Source: Liolophura sinensis
Taxonomy: Eukaryota > Mollusca > Polyplacophora > Chitonida > Chitonidae
DNA length: 60,000 nt
Direction of reading: 5' to 3'
NCBI RefSeq assembly: GCF_032854445.1
Contig: NC_088301.1
Coordinates: forward strand, 39,235,187-39,295,186
The notes beneath the pieces are model-generated. The model searched no databases. It was not told where the DNA came from and worked only from the letters and a program-made list of their open reading frames with translations. This document shows positions 37,826-48,600 of this stretch, in pieces; the first letter of the stretch is position 1; each line of letters starts with the position of its first letter. Position numbers and translations under genes: made by a program.

Positions 37826-38696
37826 AGCGGAATCGGTAGCAGGTACTCAGTTTACTTTTCTTTTCATTTTATCTACTAAGCGCTATTCCGGCCATGTGAA
37901 CCGTGTCCACTGCAATTGTTGAGCCTTCTCTTGGATTATCTCTATCACACTACCTTCTGCCATAGCTGCTCTGGGCTAACTATTTGCTGAAGTCTCTTGA
38001 AATGACCACCTCGGGTAGCTAGAGCAGAGACACTAACCATGCACTAACCCACCAACACCAATGTTAACAACTCGAACCAGTTCTTCTATTTGATATGCAC
38101 TTATCGTTAAAGTTATCTCAAATGAAGATATGGCAAAACCAGCGTCTGCAAAGCACCTTTTAACACTAATCCAGCCATTTAAACATGGTACGTGCTATCT
38201 GCCCATAAGATGAACTGTTAACAGAGAAATGCAATGTTTAGAGTAGGCCTAACCTTATATTTGAATTTGACAAAAAAAGAAATGAAATAAAATAAAGAAA
38301 ACAAATTCCCTACGACAAGTCTTGTTGGATTATGAAATCTGCGAACAGCCAACATGTACCTTGGAGGGGCTTTGGGAACATTGTCGGGAACATTGAATGT
38401 ATTTTCCATAAAAAAAAAAAAAAAATTATTAACCAAGGGGGCAAGCTTTATCAGTTCTTCCATAGACTATGCATGTAGATATCATTTTCAATCATAAGTC
38501 TAATATGCTCAAATTCAAATTCAGATTTGAAATATGTCTTAGGCAAGGGAAAAAATCATTCAAAATACTGAATTTAAAGCTACAAATGTTATTTCCCAGG
38601 GAAGCCTGAGTTTTCCCTTCGCCTTCTGTATTAACTGTAACACTGGCTCTAATGTTTGGCATACATGAGAATTAAGACGTGACTCAACACACTGGT

Positions 38697-38896
38697 CACA
38701 ATGATCCAGAAGCCTCTTACCAATGCGGTTGCTGTGAGTTTCATTCCAGCTCATCCTGTAAATCTCCCAACAACCTGCGGATGGTCGTGGGTTTCCCCGG
38801 GCTCTGCTTGGTTTCCTCCCACCATGACGCTGGCTGCCATGGTATAAGTGAAATATTCTTGAGTACGGAGTAGAACGCCAATCAAATAAATAAATA
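38697..38896 (+). repeat. SINE family A, best plus-strand copy
   Basis: Read 5' to 3' it runs from a tRNA-like B-box relic (GCTGTGAGTTTCATTCCAGC, about 38729-38748) through the body (GGATGGTCGTGGGTTTCCCC) to ATTCTTGAGTACGG and an AAATAAATAAATAA tail. It is truncated at the 5' end, as retrotransposed SINEs often are. The frame on the minus strand here is a repeat translation. Confidence 0.85.
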
Positions 38897-39370
38897 ACCA
38901 ACCATGTTATATATGCAAGGTTATGAATCTGCCAGCAGCTTGAATTCTTATAACAAAATTTTTAAAAAATCTGCACTTGTTCTCATACCTGAGAAATGAT
39001 CCATAAACCATGAAGAACTCCGACACAATCACTAATTTTCAGAAAAAAAAAACATAGAAGAATCACAATCGGAAATGACAGCACAGAGGTTTGTAACTAG
39101 AAATTCAGTTGTAATTCACCACATCTGTTTTACTGTAAACATGCACACGATCATGACTAGGCAACTTGGAAGCTAATTCATTTCATATCAACACAAGAAC
39201 CATTATACAATAGTCATGGCAACAGCAGAGTGGAGTTGTTTTCAAGAACATCTGCACTGAAGTCTTTGAGTCAAAGATTGACACATTTAATGTGTTCTTC
39301 CATCTCAGATTCCTGAATTACGCAGAAGCTGGGTTTCTTCATGCATATCAACTGCCTGCAGCTGAAATGG

Positions 39371-39376
39371 TTTAAT
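39371..39376 (-). terminator. Possible poly(A) signal of THAP gene
   Basis: ATTAAA on the minus strand, about 85 bases after the inferred stop codon at 39461-39459. Confidence 0.3.
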
Positions 39377-39458
39377 AGAAGACACAGATGCAGATGTTGA
39401 CGTTATGTCTATATATTAAACACAAAAAAAATCTGTCAGTCTTCTGTAGTTTTGGTCT

Positions 39459-39653
39459 CTATGTCTCTATATGTTTGGGCATATCCTTTTTTTCTGATCC
39501 TGTTTCTGTTGTCTTCAATTTACGCTTTCTCCCTCTTTTCTTTTTCCTTCGACTTCTTTTCACAGGGACCAATGGTACGTCTTTGGTTTGTACACTCCTA
39601 CTGACTGATCTACTTGAGCAGTAAGGGTGATCATGCTTTGAGGAATAGGATCC
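39459..39653 (-). CDS. THAP gene exon 11 (terminal, basic tail)
   Basis: Acceptor CTGTTTTAG. Sixty-four codons and a TAG stop at 39461-39459. It contains VKRSRRKKKRGRKRKLK, a probable nuclear localisation or DNA-contact segment. Confidence 0.68.
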   Translation of the reverse strand, partial: GSYSSKHDHPYCSSRSVSRSVQTKDVPLVPVKRSRRKKKRGRKRKLKTTETGSEKKDMPKHIET

Positions 39654-42600
39654 CTAAAACAGAAAGTGAAGGTACACTGAATATTAATATCTATAAAAAA
39701 TATATGACGATTTATTCCTGTGTCACGTCAGTTCATTGTAACAGTACAGAGTATTACACGTTTCAGTGGAAAAGGATGACATCACTGTCATATGCTACAT
39801 ACATGTTGTACCTGAATATGCAGAAAAATATAAAGAATATAAACTGTGCGTAAGCCTCAATTTTATGTCTTCATGTACGTTTAATAAATTCATTCGTTTA
39901 ATTGATTGGCGTTTTACACCATACTCAAAAATATTTCACTAATACGACGGCTGCTAACATTATGGTTGGAGGAAAGACACGACCATCAAGTTGCTGCAGA
40001 CCTTCCCATGCACGGCTGCACATTAACTCACAGCGACCGCATTGGTGGATGGCTCCTGGGTCATTTAATGATTACCCTTATGATTTTTTGCTGTTATTTG
40101 CTGAAAGTACATGTATATACACGTTGTAAGTGGACAGCTCATCACAACTGAGAACAGTTTTTGAAATAGGGTGGATTGAGAACCTTTTTGTAACACAGGC
40201 TATGCATAGTACATGTATACTAGAAAAACAAATTAAGCACAGAAAAGCTGACTTACATGCTGTAGCTTTTCTTCCTCTGTAGGTTCACATTCGGAGTCCT
40301 GCTCTGAGTCTTGAACCATGGGGCCAGATTCAGCGATGCTATCATAGGTGTCACGAGGAAGGTATATCAATCCCTGTGGGCATACATCACCTTTCATTCA
40401 TGACATGTTACTATAGACATATTTGAAGTAGAGCAAATTTCTATGACTAATACTGAACTTTGCTACTATAGTCACGGCTTCCCGTCAAAATCATGTAATT
40501 TTAGAAAGCATTTCAGGCCACCTGGGTTTCAAGAGCTTCCAGAGAGCCCACTGATCCTATCTTTTTGTGTTATTTACTCAGCTGCACCCTCCATCATCAC
40601 CAATCCCCATTGGCATCCTTTCTATAAAAAAAGTTCTACCTTGCCTTGAGTCTAAATGTGTGATATTATCACTTAAAACATATCCAATAAAACAATAACA
40701 ATAGCTCCATCCAATCTGATCATGCTACGACTGGTACATATAATCCTTACTTTCCTGATATGGCACTGTTTATACCAAAGCAACACTAGAATGTGCACGA
40801 ATACACTAACATGTGTATGTTACACCAGGGCAAAACTGTACCTTTTTATCAACTCCTAATACCTTCTTTGATTTGTCAGGCTTTTTATCATCAGGAAGGT
40901 AAACAAATGCCTGCAAATAAATAAAATCAAACTGCGGAAGATTAAGAAACTGATGACAAAACAAATGACTATAAGTTAAGGTTAAGGTCTAGGAAATTTC
41001 TTTGAGAAAGGATTCTGTGAACATTCACCCATCATGATTTCTGTTTTAAAACAACTAGAAACAAAATATCTCCCAAGCTCCCAAAAAAAACGCCACCATT
41101 TTGTCACTTGAATAAATCAGCTTCCAATCACAGTGCAGTATGCAGTAATGGCAAAACGAAAAGGTATACACTGAGAAGGTGACAACATGGTGACCTATCT
41201 AGGTGACTGGGTGGTGATATTTAATTGCTAGTGATTTACAGCAGTGATGTGGAGAAATATGATTAGGAAGCGAGCTTCCCTACTGTTTCAGCTTTACATG
41301 AGAGGCACCTGTAGTGATGCCCAGGCTAAATTGAAAGGTGCCGTTTAAAAATCCCAGGTAACCTTATAATTTTATTGATGTTGAATAACCTAGATGTCAA
41401 AACTGCACACAAAGAGAAACATCAAAATTCTGACCAACCAGATGCAAGCTATTTCTTGAACTCAAGAGCTCAGGGGAAACCCTGTTCTGTTTTTTTAGCT
41501 GTATGTGCATGGGGCAGGGTACGAGAGATGCGACATCATGTTTCCACTTGCAAAACAAAATTGTTGTGATCATTTAGGTCAGTTTCCACCTCTCCTCAAA
41601 AATAACTTAAGAATGAGGGAGAAAAGTCCTAGAGACGAATAAGATATCACGAGTGTGACAAGTTCTCAGGTTACGTGTAATTAATTGACAACTTGACTTG
41701 GAGGAATATCCAATAAATGCTCTAAGCAACACGTGCTTCTGGAATTGTGAGAGGTGTCATGTTGAACAATTATCAGATGCTTTCCTTACAATTGGTACAT
41801 ATGAAGTTGAATAAGGTTTACAAGACTTCTAAACATATGTACATGTATATATATATATATATACATGTAGTTACCGCTATGTATTCTGTTGGGGGCTCTC
41901 CAGCTTTTCTCTCCACAAAAATTTTTTGTGGTATGCCATAAATATCATCTGTAGTTGCCAAAGTTGTGTTTGGGCAGGAAAACAGTGGATTCTGAAAATA
42001 CAAAAATAGCATTACTTTAGCTTGAAGTATATATTAGCAGCAGAACTACAGCGCTCCTCAACCCTGTATGTTCCATGCAGCTGGTAGATGCTTTACCACA
42101 CCAGCTACCAGCCTGTCTTGATCATATAACACAGAAACACTCATATACAATGTAATGTTATTGAACTCTTTTAATAATTATTAATTATATTTCCCATTGA
42201 TACATTCACAGATACACTCATGTCTTATCATAACTATTTTAATTCTTAAATGCTTTCTTCATGGATATTAGCATTGGCATATCTGGCTATGAAATATCTT
42301 TTTCTGGCCAGGTGATGAAGAAAAGGTCTTGCAGCAATCTGCAGATGGTCATGATTTTCACCTGGGCCATGCTCAGTTTCCTCCTGCCATAATGCTGGCC
42401 ATTGTTGTATATGTGACATATTCTTGAGTACTGCATACACCACCAATAAAACAAATAAATATCAAATAAAAACCTGGTACTGCATATAAGGAACAGATAT
42501 ACCAACCATTTTGCTAGACTGGTTGTCGCTTTGACTTTCAGGCTGTTGTGTTTCAGATTCTGTATTAGGAACCCCTGTACATGGGCCAAGGTATTCCATC

Positions 42601-45600
42601 TGAGTTTCCTAGATAAATTCAAAGGAGATTCTAGAAATGCTGCTTAATAACCATTGGTGATTTAAGATTAAATATACAGTTGTCCTTAAGCATGCCAAAC
42701 AAGTACATTTAAGGTAGATTCAAAAGTTTCAATTCAAAATTAAAAACAGCAAAAAATAATTTGTCTCAATTGTAGGTAGGGGTCCAAAACTCAAACGTGA
42801 CCACTAACTTTTTAACTCGTAGTGAGGCGACGTGCCAAGTTTCAATACATCATGACAAACCATTTTCAAAAAGAAATCCGAAAAATTTTGCGACAGACTG
42901 ACCGACAGGATATAAACCTATAGGAAGTGTTATGTTGGCCGTCAAGATTCATGCAAAGAAAAGGGTAACTTGCCATATTTGGGTCTAACATTCTTTCCCT
43001 ACAAGGAAATTCTCGTAAACTATAGCATGCACATGTGTGGCAGAAGTGAGAGCTTGAGACACAGTAATGAAGTTCTGCATTGTACCACAGCAATATGCTA
43101 ACTCTTTGTTAACAAGGACTCAACGTTCCTTTTTGCTAATTGATTCTACATATAGATGCATAAAAAAAATGGCAGAGCTTTTAAATTTAGCACATAAATA
43201 TGCTCTGCCAGTTGTTCTGATAGTTATATCGCTTTTTCACCATGGGCATATTTTTTTTTTTTGAACAAAAAAAATAAACAAACCTTGTCCTGCTTGGATT
43301 GAGTCTGAGCATCTGTCAATCTGGTCTCTGGAAAATCGTTACAATCTGTCTTGGAATTGCTGTGGTCAGAGGTATCAACCGCATCCTGAGGACACTAAAA
43401 ACCTATTAAGTTGTGATTTCCATAGTACAGGCCTGGCCAGAACAGGTTTTTGGAATTTAACGTAGAATTTTACATTGGAATTGCAACAAGAATCAGTGAA
43501 TGGAATCATTGCACATCTAGACACATAAATGTACCTGTATATTTGCTCTTTCTTGGCTAGAGTCCGTCTGTGACAGAGCTTCAGAGACTGACCTGCTCGT
43601 CCCCTCTAATTCGGTACATTCAGGTTCTGGTACCATGGGCTCAGGAAAATACACAACATCCTGAAACAACAACAAAAAATGTTAGAAAACTCACATTTAT
43701 TAAAGTTAACATATGCCAAACTGTTGTCTAAAAGCTTCTTCTGTAAGGCTAAGGCTGTGGCAGCTTTCATGACATGGAACCCTGATGTGTGTAAACAAAT
43801 CCGACTTAAAACTTTCAAAAAATTAAATCTTGTTGCTTTAGAGAAAATACAAGTATACCTGATCAGAGAGATTCTTTCTTTTTAAGGTTTTAATTTGCAA
43901 TTAAGCTTCAATCAAAATTTAGACCAGCAGTTCAGAAATTACTGGAGAGACAAAATTAATAAAAATAAATGAAAAAAAAACACATGAAGGGTGAACAACC
44001 CCAATATATGACCAGTTATTAAGGACAATGTCATAAATATTCAAAGCAAATTTAGCACAGATTAACTCATTAGGTCTGGAGACCAGGTCACTGTGAACGA
44101 GAGACAACAACCAACACTCCCAATCCCAATACATGTATGTCTCTCAATACATAGTTGGAGGGAGACTTATAACAGCCCATACAACCTAACAGAACAATCT
44201 CAAAAACCAGGCGTAGATCGACCTTGCATCTGGGATTTTTTTTTGCAACTGGAAACATCTTGAGGTGACTGGGAGCATTTGATGGGGCACCAGTTTCAGT
44301 TCAGCTGATCACCTGACTAGGCTCTGAGTTAAACACTTTCTACCTTTCGGCTATTCAAAGCATCCAGTTGCATCCAGTTCTTTCAAAGTACGCGTGTTTG
44401 TCCCAAGTTTGTGACAGCTGCTCATGGTCGCAAGTCGACCTACGCACGGCTCACCTTTAAAAATCAATATCCAACTGCATGTATATTAAGGTATAATATG
44501 TATAATAAAGAAAACAATGCACAGGAGAGAAACATATTACATAAAGCTTATTGGTTGAATGAAGGAAACTGGAAAAAGAATCACAATTAAAATATCTCTG
44601 TGTGCAGGTGTGCAATATAATAATATAAGACCTCATACCTGTGAGGTACGTGTGTGTCTAGGTTGCCGCAGACCAGAGATGCCTTCACCAGTTTCTTTCT
44701 TAGAGAATTTATGGTTCTCTGGATCCTCCAATTCTGTTTTTAAAAAATCAGGATTAATTTCCTCTGAAGTTGATTTCTATGAAAGAAAAGAAGGAAGTAC
44801 TGTAATGTTTTTAAGTGTCACATAGACAAATTGCAGAAAATCTGAATAACGCTTAAATGATTTTTCCTTCAGAGATGATTTATAATGCATTAACAGTGGT
44901 ATATTATGTTTTATAATAACTCTATAACGCTTGAATAAGAAGTATTTAAGGTTATTAGTCTAGATACCACCTCTATTATATACAAGAACATGGAGGTAAA
45001 ATTTCACTCTACATATGCATTTACTTACCACTGATTAGACACTCTACTTATTATGTTTTTGACAGAAAAAATTCCATTTAAAAGATGCAAGAATACAATA
45101 ATTATGAATGAAAACCAATTTTCCTAGTGGTAAAGACAGTTGCCTCATCACAGATCAAAGTTGAAAATGATTCAAGGAGCAAGGATTTTCTACTGCCAAC
45201 TGGTCTCACCACGTGTGAACTATATGTATGCTGTGGGAGACAACAGGAGAATTTGACTTCACCAAAATCCAGTCTTGATTTTTTTTTTTTTTTGATTGGT
45301 GTTTTACGCCGTACTCAAGAATATTTCACTTATACGATGGCGGCCAGCATTATGGTGGGTGGAAACCGGGCAGAACCCGGGGGAAACCCACGACCATCCG
45401 CAGGCTGCTGGAAAATCTCATGAAAATCTATATTCAGAGGAAATGTTTCCAGTGGACCAGATTTTACAGACATCCTGTATTTAACTATGTGTATGTCTCA
45501 CAGCCTTGACCAGCCTTTTAGAATCGAACAATCTTAAACAAACAATTTCACAAAGGAATGGACACCATTGGGCCAAAAACATGTCATGAATGTCTCTTAC

Positions 45601-48600
45601 AGATCAATGCACAGCATTAACAGATATTCTAGCATTGTAGACGGTTTTGATCAAAACTGTTGTCAACATAAAACACCAATTTTTGTTTTCACAGAGCAAT
45701 ATAATTGCATAATAATTTGCACATTATGCACGCTGATCTATTCATATTCGCATTTGATTTTTTCATAAATGATGCTCCTTGTGACATTAGTCATTTCCCC
45801 TTCCTGCTTATCAGAATTGTCATGTAGTGGAATAACGTTATTTCTCCTTCATTTTTCAACATAATGCTTTGAAATCTGGTAAACATATAGGTGAATACTT
45901 AAGCTAAAAAAGTCCCACAAATTCTTGAAATCTTTTGTACTTTTAAAGATAGTACTAAAAGTATATAAAACTCTTGAAAGTTTTAACTTTGAATGATCAC
46001 TCAGAAAAATCTAAGATGAAATTTAAAATCAGTGGACCCTTTTCAGTTTAAAGAATAAAGTATGCACATGGACAATGAAATTTTGAAAATACTGAAAATT
46101 GGCAAAAAAAATGGCATTTTGAGAAACAATAATTTTTTTACAATTTCTTTTTATTTTCAATAATATAAAAATTAAAAAGCAAAAGAATTTGGAAGTATTT
46201 TAGAAATCATCAGTCATTTTAGCTGTCAAAATATATAATATATAAATATGACTTTTATTCTATCCATATTTGGGGGTACACAGCCAAAATGCAGAATTTT
46301 GCTAAAGAGAGGTCACAGTATCCTTAATGGTAGAGTAGATCAGTTACCTCATCTGCTTCAGTCTTCACAGCAGTGTTATCATCAGATGGTAACTAGAACA
46401 GATCAAGATTGCTGCCGTAATCATGAAATACAACTAATTACCCATAAAGAACAATTTAGGGAAACACAACTGAATTTGTTGTCTATCAATACCACCCCAT
46501 TAATAGCTGGATCCTTTCCTTAATCACCCCACCAGGTGTCACTTTGTGTTTATAAACCCATTCTACCAGGTTTTGATCAAAACTGTCAAGATAAAACACT
46601 AATTCATGCCTTCACAGAGCAATATATGTTTGAAAATTTTACATAAGTATGTTGATCTATTCATATTTGAACTGGAAAGGATAACTCTTGATTAAAATTC
46701 ATTTGCAAACAAATTAATGATGAATCCTGCAACAAAATGATGCTCCTCGTGACATTGGTCATTTCCCCTTCCCGCTTATCAGATGTGTCATGTAGTGGAA
46801 TACTTTTATTTCTCACTTATTTTTCAACATAATGCTTTGAAATTTGATACACATGATGTAGCTGAATACATTAGCTAAAAATGGCCTTGCAAATTTTTGA
46901 TACCTTCTTTAGTTTTAAACATTAAAAAATATCAAATTTTCCCATAGCAAAATATCAAACTTTTGATTTTTTAACTTTAAATAATCACTCAGAAAAATCT
47001 AAGATGAAATTTAAAATCTGTGGACCCTGTTTCAGTTTAAATAGTAAACTATGGGCTTGGAGAATAAAATTTTGTATATTTTGAAATTTGTCCACAAAAA
47101 AAAAATGGCATTTTTTGAAACAATAATTTTTTTTTACATTTTCTCCTTATTTTCACTGATATAAAAATTTAAGAGAAAATTTTTTTACATAATATATAAA
47201 TATGACTACTATTCTTTCAATATTTTTGGCTACACAAGGCAAAATACAAAATTTTGGTGGACCGTTTTTCAGTTTAAATAGTGAAGTATGCACTTTTTTG
47301 CAAATGATGAAAATGACATTTTGAGAAACGCATCCAAATTTTTAAAAATTTTCGTTAACATCAAAATTCAAATGATCAATTTTGAAAGTGTTTTTAAACT
47401 CGACAGCCTTTTGAGCTTTATGAACATATATATATAAATATGACTGTTCCATTAGGATTTTGCCTTAAGAGATATAATGCCAACAGCAAAAAATTTGTAC
47501 TGCTTTTTCAAGTTATGCGTCATCTACATAATGTTAAGACATGTGTCTAACTTTGAGTGAACGAGCAAATGTTCAGTTTTATCAGGAGTTTCCCTTAAGC
47601 CATCCCGAAGTTCGCTTTCAAACGTTAAATCGTACCTGGGAAAGTCTGTCAGCAGCCTGCGGATGTTCGTGGGTTTCCCCTGGACTTTGGTTTTCTCTCA
47701 CCATAATGCTGGCAATCGTCATAAGTGAATTGTTCTTGAGTATGATGTAAAACATCAATCAAATAAATGAAGTAAATAAATATCAAATAAAAACCTGGTA
47801 TTTCATATAAAGAACAGATGTACCAGCCATTTTGCTAAACAAATGTTACATTGTTAACAAGTGTGATTCACAGGCAAACAGTGCATTGTGGCAATCTCTC
47901 ATTTGTATGTTATCTAGTCGTGCAAACAGTTTACACCAGTGAAGGATTTCCCACTGTAATTCTCTTGAAATTTTTTGAAAAATATAAGCGTAAAATGTTT
48001 AAGGCAAGGCAACTCGTTTTTTTAATCTAGCTGAACCAACTCAAAAAATCTGAATTTCTTTCAGTAATTACAAGAGGGGTCCTAGTAACCTTAATGACAC
48101 AGTTTAAAAATAGCTGATCAGTTACCTCAGTTGGTTCCAACTAGAACAGAACAAGATTGCTGCAGTAATCAGAGTTAAACTAATTACCCATAAAGAATGA
48201 TTTAGTCACAAAACAGTTCAACTTGTTGCCTATCAACTTGGCATCATTTATAACAGGATCATTTCAGGAGACTTAGTAACTGTAAAAAAATATTTTGGAC
48301 AGGTGTTACAATGGGTGGAGCTATTTTCAAAAGAATGAGACTATTTAATGTTAGAAGCCACTATCAAGAAATTTCCACATAAACAATGGTCAACACTAAT
48401 AGACAGTTTTATTGGCTGAGTAATCTTACAATGTCCCTTCAAAACCACCAACTCTTCGCAGGCTACTGAAACAATGAACATACCACCCTATAAGCACCAG
48501 TGCCCATCTTGTCCCCAAGGTCCCTTGAACAATGAATTCAAAAATCACATCATGTTTTCAAGACAACTTCCTGGGCCACCAATGGAAAGGCACTTCTAAT

